From: Pseudanabaena sp. BC1403
GTDB lineage: Bacteria > Cyanobacteriota > Cyanobacteriia > Pseudanabaenales > Pseudanabaenaceae
Length of the DNA stretch: 64,000 bases
Reading direction: 5' to 3'
Assembly (NCBI RefSeq): GCF_002914585.1
Contig: NZ_PDDM01000024.1
Span: forward strand, 1 to 64,000
The position numbers and the translations under genes were made by a program. Shown here piece by piece: positions 9,357 through 18,731 of the stretch (position 1 is its first letter; each line of letters begins with the position of its first letter). The notes under the pieces were generated by a model. It worked only from the letters and a program-made list of their open reading frames with translations. It made no database searches and was not told the origin of the DNA.

Positions 9357-12300
9357 CTATTTACCCTTGCAAGTAGGGATGGAAGTAGTCTGAGCATTGG
9401 CGAGGGAAGGATCAAGGCAGAGAACCTGTGTGAAACTTAGTTCTGGATCTTGCTCGTCTAATCTGGGAGAACGTCCTTCTAAATCCTCACGGCTTGGAAA
9501 TACACCACCAAATCCATTGGTAACTTGATTAGATATGGGTGTAGGTGTGGGTGTGGGTGTGGGTATAGGCGTGGGTGTAGGTGTAGGTGTAGGTGTAGGT
9601 GTTGGTGTTGGTGTAGGTGTGGGTGTAGGTGTAGGTGTGGGTGTAGGTGTGGGCGTATTGGTCAGTGAAAATGATGCGGGAGCAAATCCAGTTGCTGTCG
9701 CTGCCACTGTGTAACTGCCTGCAACTCCATTGGCGGTAAATGCAGGAGCTTGGGCAGTACCGAGATTACTGGTTAGTACGTCCGCACTACCCGCAAAAGC
9801 ACCACTGGCTCCGCTAGATGGTGGAGTAAAGGTGATGAGAATATTGGGGGCAAAAATAGGGCTGTTTACGAAGTTTTCAGTTACTTGTACGCCTAGAAGC
9901 TGAGCAAAACTGGTGTTGACATCTGTACTCTGTGGTGTGGTGTTGGCTAGAGGTGTAAGGCTAAAGCCTTGAGATTCAAATGCACCGATATCGACAGTGC
10001 CACCAAAAATGCGGGTTGCGCCCCGTTGGTCGGTGGCAGCGACACCTGCGTTATTCCCTGCATCTATGGCAAGGCTATTGGGTAAGAGAGCATGAGTTAG
10101 AGTTGTGCCGCCATAGTTGCCAAGGGGTGCAAGTTGCGGATTGATGGGATTTGCGATCGTGCCGATGAGGGAGCTATTGGCAAATGTTGCGGCGAAGCCA
10201 TCATTTGCACCGATTAAATTATTGCCGCCATTAGTAAAACCTACTCCTGCGACATTACTACCCAAGTCAGGAGCTTCCAATCCTCGGTCAAAGTTACCTG
10301 CAACAATCGAGTTTGTGATCGTGAATGTGCCGCTATTACGAAAAATCCCCCCACCATCACCTGTGCCATTGTTATTGGCATCGGCAGTGTTGTTGGTAAT
10401 GGTGCTATTGGTGATCGTGCCTCCGTTATTGCCAAAAATCCCCCCACCATTAAAATTCGCCGTATTACCCGACACAGTGCTATTGGTGAGAGTCACGGCA
10501 TAGCTATTAATCCCCCCACCATTATTAGTAGCCGTATTACCCGACACAGTGCTATTGGTGAGGGTCACGGCTCCATTGCCCAAAATCCCACCACCATTAT
10601 TCGCCGTATTACCAGAGACAGTGCTATTGGTGAGGGTCACGGCTCCATAGCCATAAATCCCACCACCACCAATACCAAAAATAGCCGTATTACCCGACAC
10701 AGTGCTATTGGTGAGCTCCACGTTTCCATTGCCAAAAATCCCACCGCCACTATCATTAGCCGTATTACCCGACACAGTGCTATTGATGAGGGTAATGGTT
10801 CCATTGCCAAAAATCCCACCAGCATTATTCGCCGTATTACCTGATATAACACTATTATTCAAGACCACTGATCCATTGCCATAAATCCCACCACCAATAC
10901 CACTAGCAGTAGCCGTATTACCCGACACAGTGCTATTGGTGAGCGTCACGTCTCCATTGCCAAAAATCCCACCACCAGAATTTGTCGCCGTATTACCCGA
11001 CACAGTGCTATTGGTGAGAGTCACGTCTCCACTGCCCCAAATCCCACCACCAGCATCACTAGCCGTATTACCCGACACAGTGCTATTGGTGAGAGTCACG
11101 GCTCCACTGCTAAAAATCCCACCACCATTACTTGCCCTGCCATTTCTAATCGTGACACCATCAAAGGTGACAGGCACAGCAGCCGTAACATTAAAAATCC
11201 GACTATTGGCATTGCCATCAATAATTGTATTGGTGCTGCCATTGCCACTAATCGTAAGAGCTTGGGTAATTGCAATCTCTCCATTCGTAAGTACGATCGC
11301 TATACCATTGAGACTTGGGTCAAATCGAATCTCATCAGCACCTACGGCAGCATTAGCCGCCGCAATTCTTCCTCTCAAAGAATTTACATCTAACGCAACA
11401 TCACCGCCACTCGTCACCGTAAAAATCGCTAGAACATTCTGATAAGCATTCGTCGCCGCATTATTGAAAATCACAGTCGCGGGGTTCTTCCCAGTTTGGT
11501 ATTCCAGATTCCAATCACCACCCAGCGCCACCGCCCCCGTGCGATTCGTCGAAGCCGCCACATCATGCCCCGTATAGTTCTTCACCGCTTGAACTAGCGC
11601 CGCCCCATTCTCGCCACTTGCCAAATTACAGGCATAGAGCAGAATATTTGCCGCAGGAGATAGAGCCGTCTTCCAAGCCTGAAGATCGTTAGCATATCTA
11701 GCAATATTCTCAGTACTAACAAAATCTTTGCCTAGCCAGAAATTACCAACATCTCCTTCAGAAACAATATGCAAATTATTTGCACCCGTCACACTCGCCA
11801 AGGTTTCAGTCACTTTCTGAATGCCATACTGATCAGGATTAATCACCGTCACACTACTTCCGCCATTAGTACCATCCAGCAAAGTTTGATAATCCTTAAC
11901 CGTGCTGTCGATGAATACAAAATTCCAACCCTGTTGGATATTAGTCGCATTCAAAGAAGCTTGAGTGGTGTTGTAACGATTGGCAAGGATATTGATATTG
12001 GCGGCCGTGAGATTACCCGTAGCGATCGCCTCTCCTGCTTTGGTCGGTGCAGTAATCCCTGACCCAGTCAGTAATTTTGGCAAATCAATCCCTGCGATCG
12101 GTTTGGTACTGCCCAATTCTTGCTGAGTAGCGATCGGTAGATCAAAGCTGAGAACACCACCTTCAGGAGTAATCCGCACATATTTACCATCGGGTACTGC
12201 CACGATATTGATCGTGCCATTAGGTGTAGCGATCGCCCCCGTATTAATGACAATGCCACCAACAAGCGAAATACTTTTCCCTTGAGGAACATTGAGACTG

Positions 12301-12884
12301 CCTTGATTGAGAATTACTCCAGAAGTTTGTCCTTGAGTCAGTGGCGATGTCGGACTAGTAAAAGCTAAAGCATTGGGAGTTCCATTAAGCTTTTGGAGAT
12401 CACTTGCACTGGTATTCATGCCAAACCAACCATTACCAACCTGAATTCCATTAGCAGTCGTAGCTGTAAAAGAAGCTGGCACATTTAAACTCGCATTTGA
12501 CCCAAAAATCACACCTGCGGGGTTCATGATGTAGAGATTGGAATTGCCGCCTGTCAGTTGAATAAGTCCATTGATTACAGAAGGATCTCCTCCAACAACG
12601 CGACCAAGAATATTTTGAATGTTGGGTTGACTGAGAAAGTTGGCGATTTGTCCTTGACTTAAGCCAAATTGCTGAAAGCTATGAAATAAATTTGAGCCTG
12701 CTTGGGTTCCGCCTGTAATGTCAAATCTTTGTCCATTTGGCAATATGATTGTGCCAGTCCCATCTTGCGCGGCAGTGATCGGTATTGATTGGGCATTGAC
12801 TGGTGTTGTCAGTAATAATGCTGGAGATAAGGCGATCGCGATCGCAGTTGTTGCCCAATACTTTCCCCAAGTTGACTTCAGCAT
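9357..12884 (-). CDS. Filamentous-haemagglutinin/DUF4347 adhesin with beta-helix repeats
   Basis: A 1175-aa secreted protein. Residues 1-32 are a signal peptide; residues 35-165 are a TPS domain (NIQNILGRVVGGDPSVINGL, NSNLYIMNPAGVIFG), indicating two-partner secretion by a TpsB pore not present here. DUF4347 follows (ILLYACNLASGENG). A right-handed beta-helix is built of about nine LTNSTVSGNTA…GGGIFGNG units. The C-terminal part has an Ig-like segment and a Pro-Thr linker (9537-9656) before a short Cys-containing tail. ATG at 12884 is chosen over GTG 12902 because GGAG lies six bases upstream. A surface adhesin role is inferred. Confidence 0.88.
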   Translation of the reverse strand: MLKSTWGKYWATTAIAIALSPALLLTTPVNAQSIPITAAQDGTGTIILPNGQRFDITGGTQAGSNLFHSFQQFGLSQGQIANFLSQPNIQNILGRVVGGDPSVINGLIQLTGGNSNLYIMNPAGVIFGSNASLNVPASFTATTANGIQVGNGWFGMNTSASDLQKLNGTPNALAFTSPTSPLTQGQTSGVILNQGSLNVPQGKSISLVGGIVINTGAIATPNGTINIVAVPDGKYVRITPEGGVLSFDLPIATQQELGSTKPIAGIDLPKLLTGSGITAPTKAGEAIATGNLTAANINILANRYNTTQASLNATNIQQGWNFVFIDSTVKDYQTLLDGTNGGSSVTVINPDQYGIQKVTETLASVTGANNLHIVSEGDVGNFWLGKDFVSTENIARYANDLQAWKTALSPAANILLYACNLASGENGAALVQAVKNYTGHDVAASTNRTGAVALGGDWNLEYQTGKNPATVIFNNAATNAYQNVLAIFTVTSGGDVALDVNSLRGRIAAANAAVGADEIRFDPSLNGIAIVLTNGEIAITQALTISGNGSTNTIIDGNANSRIFNVTAAVPVTFDGVTIRNGRASNGGGIFSSGAVTLTNSTVSGNTASDAGGGIWGSGDVTLTNSTVSGNTATNSGGGIFGNGDVTLTNSTVSGNTATASGIGGGIYGNGSVVLNNSVISGNTANNAGGIFGNGTITLINSTVSGNTANDSGGGIFGNGNVELTNSTVSGNTAIFGIGGGGIYGYGAVTLTNSTVSGNTANNGGGILGNGAVTLTNSTVSGNTATNNGGGINSYAVTLTNSTVSGNTANFNGGGIFGNNGGTITNSTITNNTADANNNGTGDGGGIFRNSGTFTITNSIVAGNFDRGLEAPDLGSNVAGVGFTNGGNNLIGANDGFAATFANSSLIGTIANPINPQLAPLGNYGGTTLTHALLPNSLAIDAGNNAGVAATDQRGATRIFGGTVDIGAFESQGFSLTPLANTTPQSTDVNTSFAQLLGVQVTENFVNSPIFAPNILITFTPPSSGASGAFAGSADVLTSNLGTAQAPAFTANGVAGSYTVAATATGFAPASFSLTNTPTPTPTPTPTPTPTPTPTPTPTPTPTPTPIPTPTPTPTPISNQVTNGFGGVFPSREDLEGRSPRLDEQDPELSFTQVLCLDPSLANAQTTSIPTCKGK
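10467..11110 (-). repeat. Coding tandem repeats of the beta-helix
   Basis: About nine imperfect units of 60-80 bp share the core GCCGTATTACCCGACACAGT. Each encodes one beta-helix turn (NSTVSGNTA…GGGI). The high nucleotide identity between units suggests recent expansion and possible copy-number variation. Confidence 0.85.
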
Positions 12885-13048
12885 AATCTCCAACAACCCC
12901 ACTAAAATTTACTTTATCTTAAAATATAATTTACCCTGTAATCGCTATAAAAAAAACAGAATCAAGATCTTTACAGTCAGCTCAGCGTGCGGCAAAGATT
13001 TTAACAAATTTTTGCTAGACTGAAGCTGAGACATACTCACATAAGCAT

Positions 13049-13897
13049 ATGAGATTTATTAGTCCAAAAACTGATTTTGCGTTCAAGAAAATCTTCGGCT
13101 CTGAACAAAGTCATGATGTCTTGATCAGTTTTTTGAATGCGATGCTTTACAACGGCGATCGCAGGATCTCGCAATTAGAAATTCTCAATCCTTACTTATC
13201 TCCACGTATTCGAGGTGTTAAGGATACCTATCTTGATGTCAAAGCTAAGCTCGATAACGGTACAAGCGTAATTATCGAGATGCAAGTATTGAATATCGAA
13301 GGATTTGAGAAGCGGATTCTCTACAATGCGGCCAAAGCTTATTCCATTCAACTTGGTATTGGGCAATCCTATTCACTACTCAATCCTGTGATTGCGCTGA
13401 CTATTACTGATTTTGTGATGTTTTCCGAAATAAATCAATTGACTTCTCGGTTTATTTTAAAAGAGAAAGACTTTTTGATTGATTATCCCATTTATGATCT
13501 TGAGTTAGTGTTTGTCGAGTTACCAAAGTTTGATAAAGCGATCGCGGATCTAGAAACCTTGGCAGACAAGTGGCTATATTTTCTCAAACATGCCTTAGAT
13601 TTAGATGTTGTGCCAGAGAGTATGAATTCAGTACCAGAAATTAGGCAAGCCTTTGAGTTTGCCAGAGAAGGAAATCTTTCGGCTGAAGAATTAGATGAGT
13701 TACAACATCAGGAGTTCTTTATTCAAGATCAACATAATGCGATCGTTAAGGCTCTGAAGCAAGGCAAGACAGAGGCAACGATAGAAATGGCTACAAAATT
13801 GCTGGATATGCTGGATGATGAGGCTATTAGTCGGGCGACTGGGCTTAGCTTGGCAAAAATTGTAGAATTGAGAAGTAGGCGATCGCAAGATCAATAA
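13049..13897 (+). CDS. Rpn-family nuclease (PD-(D/E)XK), copy 2
   Basis: This 282-aa protein has the same start, core (YLDVKAK…VIIEMQV) and C-terminal end as the copy at 8345, and the DNA just before the ATG is also shared. Differences concentrate in the linker near residue 240, where this copy reads ALKQGKTEATIEMATKL. The two copies are in the same orientation on either side of the adhesin gene, so recombination between them could delete or duplicate the adhesin. Activity is presumed as for the family; no cognate immunity or partner gene is visible. Confidence 0.9.
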   Translation: MRFISPKTDFAFKKIFGSEQSHDVLISFLNAMLYNGDRRISQLEILNPYLSPRIRGVKDTYLDVKAKLDNGTSVIIEMQVLNIEGFEKRILYNAAKAYSIQLGIGQSYSLLNPVIALTITDFVMFSEINQLTSRFILKEKDFLIDYPIYDLELVFVELPKFDKAIADLETLADKWLYFLKHALDLDVVPESMNSVPEIRQAFEFAREGNLSAEELDELQHQEFFIQDQHNAIVKALKQGKTEATIEMATKLLDMLDDEAISRATGLSLAKIVELRSRRSQDQ

Positions 13898-13920
13898 GTC
13901 GGCAAACAACCTGTATCGCT

Positions 13921-14100
13921 GTAGGGGCATAGCATTCCCACAGGACTTTATGCTTTTAACCAAAATTATCAAAGGGGAATGCTATGCCCAAACCTCGCAA
14001 CGCAGGGATAATTTGTCGATGAAAGCGAAGAGGGTTGAGCATTTGCAAATTGAGATTGTGGTAGGGAGTATAAAAATGGTGGCGCAAATGCTCAACCCCT
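13921..14100. repeat. Composite inverted-repeat element
   Basis: Two hairpins lie in tandem. Arms GGGCATAGCATTCCC (13925-13939) pair with 13975-13989, and GGGTTGAGCATTTGC (14032-14046) pairs with 14084-14098. Between them is a stretch with CTCGCAACGCAGGGA. Related arms recur at 21202-21419, so this is a dispersed repeat family, not a gene. Confidence 0.65.
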
Positions 14101-14174
14101 TGAAATCTTGGGGTAGAGGCAATCCCCCCGTGGTTGCACTACTTCGCTATCAGCTTGAGTTCGTGGAAATTTTT

Positions 14175-15269
14175 TTAAACCAAGCAACCCATAAAACCTT
14201 CGCGGAGCTTCTCACTCTCTAAATGTCTGCCAATGAAGACCAATTGATTCTTGCGAAGTTCATTGTCTTTCCAAGGGCGATCGCGAGTTGCGTCGAACTG
14301 CATATGCACACCTTGAAATACCAAGCGCTCTTCAGAACCAGAGAGATTGATAATGCCCTTAGAGCGGAAAATATCTTGACCTTGAGTTTTCAATAGCTCA
14401 CTAATCCAAGCTTGGAACTTGTAAGGATTAACTGCACCTGCTTCTAGAATACTGACTGAGCCAACTTCCTCATCATGGATATGGTGATGATGTTCGTGGT
14501 GTTCATGTTCGTGGTGTTCATGTTCGTGGTGTTCATGCTCATGCTCATGGTCGTGGTCGTGATGATCGTGGTCGTGATCATGTTCTTCCTTGACTTGAGC
14601 AGCGAGAAATTCGGGATTCTTTTCAAGAATGCGATTGAGATCAAAACCGCCGACATTAAGAACTTTGTTGATGCTGTCCTCAATATTCTCGGTATCGGTT
14701 TGATTCAACTGAACGCGATCGACTCTTGCCAAAACATTCAGATGCTTGATTTTTGCTTCCAGTTCCACTAATTCAGCTTCAGTAACTAAATCAGTTTTAT
14801 TCAGCAAAATCACATCGGCAAAACCAATTTGTTCAAGAACTTCGCGATCGCCCCAATGTTGTTGGACATGCTTAGCATCAACGACGGTCACCACAGCATC
14901 AAGCTCAACTTGTCTATGAATATCCTCATCCATAAAGAAGGTTTGAATCACTGGGCCAGGATCGGCTAAACCAGTAGTTTCAATTAAGAGATGATCGAAC
15001 TTGTTGCGGCGGCGCATCAGATTGCCGATAATCCGAATCAGATCGCCGCGCACAGTGCAGCAGATACAGCCATTGTTCATTTCAAAAATTTCTTCGTCCG
15101 CACCGATCACTAGTTGTTGATCGATACCAATTTCACCGAATTCATTGACGATCACAGCGACTTTCTTGCCATGCTCAGCTGTGAGGATGTGATTAAGTAA
15201 TGTAGTTTTGCCTGCGCCAAGAAAGCCTGTAAGGACAGTAGCGGGGATTTGTGATGTTGCGATGCTCAT
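14175..15269 (-). CDS. COG0523 (CobW/ZNG1-type) GTPase with His-rich loop
   Basis: A 364-aa G3E-family GTPase. Walker A is GFLGAGKTT near residue 14; VNEFGEIGID and the metal-binding CICC motif in NNGCICCTVRGD identify the COG0523 branch. NKTD (in LLNKTD) is the guanine motif. Residues about 226-265 are a His/Asp/Glu loop with more than 20 His, typical of metal stores or chaperones for Zn, Ni or Co. The C-terminal CobW_C domain follows. ATG 15269 (MSIATSQIPATV) is preferred to TTG 15281. A role in zinc delivery under limitation is likely, but cobalt or nickel cannot be excluded. No clear Zur box was identified. Confidence 0.9.
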   Translation of the reverse strand: MSIATSQIPATVLTGFLGAGKTTLLNHILTAEHGKKVAVIVNEFGEIGIDQQLVIGADEEIFEMNNGCICCTVRGDLIRIIGNLMRRRNKFDHLLIETTGLADPGPVIQTFFMDEDIHRQVELDAVVTVVDAKHVQQHWGDREVLEQIGFADVILLNKTDLVTEAELVELEAKIKHLNVLARVDRVQLNQTDTENIEDSINKVLNVGGFDLNRILEKNPEFLAAQVKEEHDHDHDHHDHDHEHEHEHHEHEHHEHEHHEHHHHIHDEEVGSVSILEAGAVNPYKFQAWISELLKTQGQDIFRSKGIINLSGSEERLVFQGVHMQFDATRDRPWKDNELRKNQLVFIGRHLESEKLREGFMGCLV

Positions 15270-15349
15270 AGCCGATGCCAATTGCCTGTGATACTAATTG
15301 ATTAAAGATGTACTGACAAAATTATAGCGCTCTTGATTTGTAGAGACTT

Positions 15350-15559
15350 CTAACCGCCACCAACAATGGTGACGATTTCTAGGCGATCGCTATTTTGGAT
15401 AATCGTATTTTCCCAGAGTTGACGATGTAAAATCTCGCCGTTGTACTCCACAGCAACTAAGCGAGGATTTAGTCCTAAATATTCCAGCAATTCGATCATC
15501 GTGAGATTTGGTTCACATTTGCGATCGTCACCATTCACTTGCAACGTAATCATAGACAT
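15350..15559 (-). CDS. thiS: Sulfur carrier protein ThiS
   Basis: A 69-aa ubiquitin-like protein ending IVTIVGGG; the C-terminal Gly-Gly becomes the thiocarboxylate that gives sulfur to the thiazole of thiamine via ThiG. The conserved segment is LNPRLVAVEYNGEIL. Two in-frame ATGs (15559, 15553) are possible, the second giving MITLQVNG. No other thi gene is adjacent; in many cyanobacteria thiS is fused to, or near, thiG/thiO, so an isolated copy is a little unusual. Confidence 0.9.
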   Translation of the reverse strand: MSMITLQVNGDDRKCEPNLTMIELLEYLGLNPRLVAVEYNGEILHRQLWENTIIQNSDRLEIVTIVGGG

Positions 15560-15633
15560 TAAGTTTAAACTCTGATTTTAAATGTTGGCTTAGAGATCTT
15601 ATACTTCTTACTAAAAATGATACCTGTGCGTTT

Positions 15634-18129
15634 ATGTCACAACCTACATCAGAAAATACTCCTGACTCGCCCGCGATCGCATCGCCAAACGTCGATATAG
15701 GACTTAGCGAAGCTGAGGTTAATGATCGCAAGCAACGCGGTGATATCAATGTCGTAGTGATGCGATCGAGTCGCACCTACAATGACATTTTCAAAGAAAA
15801 CGTTTTTACATTATTTAACGTTACCTTTGGGGTGATTTTAATCTTGATGATGGCACTTGGACAAATTACCGATGCCATCTTTTCAGGATTTTCGGTATTT
15901 ATGAATATTCTGGTCGGTGTGGCGCAAGAAATTCAGGCAAAGCTGACGCTGGATAAACTCGCCTTGCTGTCAGTACAGAAAGTAAAAGTACGTCGTGATG
16001 GTGAAGCGCGGGAAATTCCTGTCGGTGAGTTGGTGCGTGATGATCTGATTGAACTGAATCCCGGTGATCGCGCTCCAGTAGATGGTGCAGTGCTATTTTC
16101 TCAAAATGTGGAAATGGATGAATCATTGCTAACAGGAGAGTCCGATCCTGTAGCAAAACAAATTGACGACATTGTGTTATCGGGTTCTTTCTGTTTAGCA
16201 GGAAGTTGTGTATTTCGTGCCGACAAAATTGGCAATGAGAGCTATGCCGTAAAGCTATCGCAGTCTTCGCGTGTTTATAAGCGAGTCTTTACACCTTTAC
16301 AAAAGAAGATTGATGTTCTCGTCGAAATTTTTGTACTAGTGCTGATTGTGGCGGCGTTCTTGCATGTCGCATCTAGCCTCAATTCGGGGCGGTCGATGGT
16401 AGATACGATTCGCTATGCTTCGGTAATTATCAATAGTTTTGTGCCAGCAGGTTTAATTCTCTCGATTAGTGTTGCCTTTGCGATCGGTGCGGTAGAAATC
16501 AGTAAGCGACGCACTTTGATTCAAAAAATCAATGCCGTTGATTCAATGAATAGTGTGCGCATTCTCTGTACTGATAAAACGGGAACGCTGACCCAAAATA
16601 AACTTGTGGTGAAAGAGATCGTGCCTTTAGGTGATACCGATCAAGATTCACTGCGCGAGCTAATTGCTCTCTATACAAATCTGATGGGAACTCAGAATAG
16701 TAGTGCCAAGGCAATGGCGACTTTTACAGATAAGCCCCGATCGCCTGCACAATTAGTCAGTGAAGTTCCCTTTAGTTCTAGCCGTAAATGGGGTGCGATC
16801 GCGATCGATATCGGCACAACGATTATGGTCGGTGCGCCCGAAATTTTATTTGCCAATCCTGAAATGCAGGAAAAAGCTAAGCAATATGGAAGACAGGGTT
16901 TGCGGGCGATCGCCGTAGTCACCAGTGAAGATACTTTTGACGCATCTGATAAAAACCCTGCCCTACCAAACAACCGCCGCGATCGCGGCTTAGTCCTTCT
17001 CGAAGATAGTCTGCGTCCCGATGTGATCGAGACGATCTCTGAATTACAAAATAAAAATATTCGCCTCAAAGTGATTTCGGGCGATAGTGTCGAAACTGTC
17101 GCCTCGATCGCTCGTCAAGCAGGAATTGCCGTTCCCGATGATGCGGTGTTTACGCAAAAAGATTTAGAAGCTATGGATTCGCCCACCTTTAGCCGTTCAG
17201 CAGCCTCTGGCGCAGTATTTGGCAGAATCACCCCCGACATGAAACGTCGTCTTATTTCGGCGATGGTGAAGCGCGGTGGTTATGTGGGCATGGTGGGCGA
17301 TGGGGTGAATGATGTACCTGCATTTAAGGAAGCGCAACTTGCGATCGCGATGAATGACGGTGCACAGATCAGTAAAGATGTTGCAGATATCGTGTTGCTC
17401 GACAACAATCTGTCGGCTTTGCCCCAAGCCTTCGCCGCAGGGGATGACATTAAGCAAAAAATCCTCTCTTCGGCTTTGCTTTATCTCACCAAAAATATCA
17501 TGGTGATTCTCACGATTTCCTTTGCAGGATTTGTACAGCTTCCCTTTCCTGTCGAACCTCGTCACATGACGGTTTTAACAATGGCAGTAGTTGGTTTACC
17601 GACGATTTGGATTGCCTTTGGTTGGCTAAAACCAGTGAGACTAGAGAACTTCCTACGCGATGTCTTGGGCTATAGCTGTATTGCAGGGATTTTTGGAGCG
17701 ATCGCGATGACTATCGGCTATATCTTTTCCTATTACATCAGTGGTTGGGCGCTACTCAAGGTTCCCTATAGTTCAACCGTGATCAATTCAGATGCTTTTC
17801 AAGATATTGCTAAAGGTCAAGCACAATGTGTTAGCACTTTTATCGGTATGCTTTTCTGTCTATTTGTGTTTTGGAGCATCACTGATATTTCTATATGGAA
17901 ATTACGGACTCTTTTCAAAAATTCTACGGCTGCGATTCTCGGCATTCTATCAGTTGGGATTTCTGCCATATTCATGTTGCTGTTCCCTGCATTTTTTCAA
18001 GTTGAAGTTCCCGATCAGTTTGGTTGGTCGATGGTGATCTTTTTGCCAACTGCTAGTTATTACGTATTACGAATGATGCAATCGAGCAAGTTGTTTCGTC
18101 ATTTGCCACGCTATCTCAGTCAGCCCTAA
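15634..18129 (+). CDS. P-type cation ATPase, CtpE-like
   Basis: A 831-aa membrane ATPase with the TGES loop (LLTGESDPV near residue 167), phosphorylation site CTDKTGTLTQN (Asp about 313), and hinge VGDGVNDVPAFKEAQ (about 555). About ten membrane segments are predicted: two before the actuator, two before the P domain and the rest C-terminal. No CPC motif or heavy-metal domain is present, which excludes P1B pumps. The overall pattern resembles mycobacterial CtpE, reported as a Ca2+ uptake pump, rather than SERCA-type. The ion is therefore a guess. Confidence 0.88.
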   Translation: MSQPTSENTPDSPAIASPNVDIGLSEAEVNDRKQRGDINVVVMRSSRTYNDIFKENVFTLFNVTFGVILILMMALGQITDAIFSGFSVFMNILVGVAQEIQAKLTLDKLALLSVQKVKVRRDGEAREIPVGELVRDDLIELNPGDRAPVDGAVLFSQNVEMDESLLTGESDPVAKQIDDIVLSGSFCLAGSCVFRADKIGNESYAVKLSQSSRVYKRVFTPLQKKIDVLVEIFVLVLIVAAFLHVASSLNSGRSMVDTIRYASVIINSFVPAGLILSISVAFAIGAVEISKRRTLIQKINAVDSMNSVRILCTDKTGTLTQNKLVVKEIVPLGDTDQDSLRELIALYTNLMGTQNSSAKAMATFTDKPRSPAQLVSEVPFSSSRKWGAIAIDIGTTIMVGAPEILFANPEMQEKAKQYGRQGLRAIAVVTSEDTFDASDKNPALPNNRRDRGLVLLEDSLRPDVIETISELQNKNIRLKVISGDSVETVASIARQAGIAVPDDAVFTQKDLEAMDSPTFSRSAASGAVFGRITPDMKRRLISAMVKRGGYVGMVGDGVNDVPAFKEAQLAIAMNDGAQISKDVADIVLLDNNLSALPQAFAAGDDIKQKILSSALLYLTKNIMVILTISFAGFVQLPFPVEPRHMTVLTMAVVGLPTIWIAFGWLKPVRLENFLRDVLGYSCIAGIFGAIAMTIGYIFSYYISGWALLKVPYSSTVINSDAFQDIAKGQAQCVSTFIGMLFCLFVFWSITDISIWKLRTLFKNSTAAILGILSVGISAIFMLLFPAFFQVEVPDQFGWSMVIFLPTASYYVLRMMQSSKLFRHLPRYLSQP

Positions 18130-18135
18130 TCAATT

Positions 18136-18166
18136 ATGATAGACAGCGCTTCGCGCTATCTATCAT
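18136..18166. terminator. Short palindrome with TTC loop
   Basis: Arms of 14 bp with one mismatch (18136-18149 and 18153-18166) flank the loop TTC, a few bases after the P-type ATPase stop. It is a likely terminator and a small member of the gene-end palindrome family. Confidence 0.65.
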
Positions 18167-18197
18167 AAATCTAAAATTGGAAATCCATACTACAAAC

Positions 18198-18725
18198 ATG
18201 ATGAAATCTAGAACTATGAAACGCCCGATCGCTATTACCATTCTTGCAACGACGATGCTGGGGATGAGTCTAGTATTGATTTGCGATCGCATTCTCAATT
18301 TTTATATCTATCAATTATTGGAAAACAATGTTCCTTTGGTTGACAGCAATTCTATTAACTTACAATTAGTTTCAAATATAGCTTTCCTCAGTTTTAGTAT
18401 CGTGCCAATTTTATTAGCGATCGGGCTATGGTATTTGAAGTCTTGGGCAAGATTTCTGAGTATCTGTCTTTTTAGCTCGGTGATGTTTCCTGCGATCGCG
18501 GCTTCTCTAAATTTGATTTCACCGCCATCAGCAAGTAAGCTCTTAGAAATCCCTATGGTTTTTGATGATGTTTTGAGCGTAGATGCAGCAATGCCTGCAT
18601 CCCGCCTAATCACGCTCAATCCATATATCGCGCTTGGGAGTGCGATCGCCCTTATAATTCTGCTCGTCCCTGCGATCGCTAGAGCATTTCAATATCGTCA
18701 GAGTTCTGGGAATCCAGAAGATTAG
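18198..18725 (+). CDS. Small membrane protein of unknown function
   Basis: About 175 aa with four predicted membrane segments (near residues 10-30, 60-85, 90-110 and 145-165 of the product). The first ATG is at 18198, with further ATGs at 18201 and 18216; the TTG at 18177 lies next to the palindrome and is unlikely. No family is recognised. It follows the P-type ATPase on the same strand, but the palindrome between them argues for separate transcripts. Confidence 0.6.
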   Translation: MMKSRTMKRPIAITILATTMLGMSLVLICDRILNFYIYQLLENNVPLVDSNSINLQLVSNIAFLSFSIVPILLAIGLWYLKSWARFLSICLFSSVMFPAIAASLNLISPPSASKLLEIPMVFDDVLSVDAAMPASRLITLNPYIALGSAIALIILLVPAIARAFQYRQSSGNPED

Positions 18726-18731
18726 ATAGGT

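Noticed and set aside
10467-11110. Regular repeats of about 70 bp could be a CRISPR-like array
   Set aside because: They are in frame within one long protein, encode beta-helix turns and have no unique spacers.
9357-12902. Several open frames on the plus strand across the adhesin
   Set aside because: They follow the repeat period and are antisense shadows; the minus strand has signal peptide, TPS and DUF4347 domains.
13950-14222. A 90-codon plus-strand frame
   Set aside because: It is made from the composite repeat at 13921-14100 and runs into the GTPase gene on the other strand.
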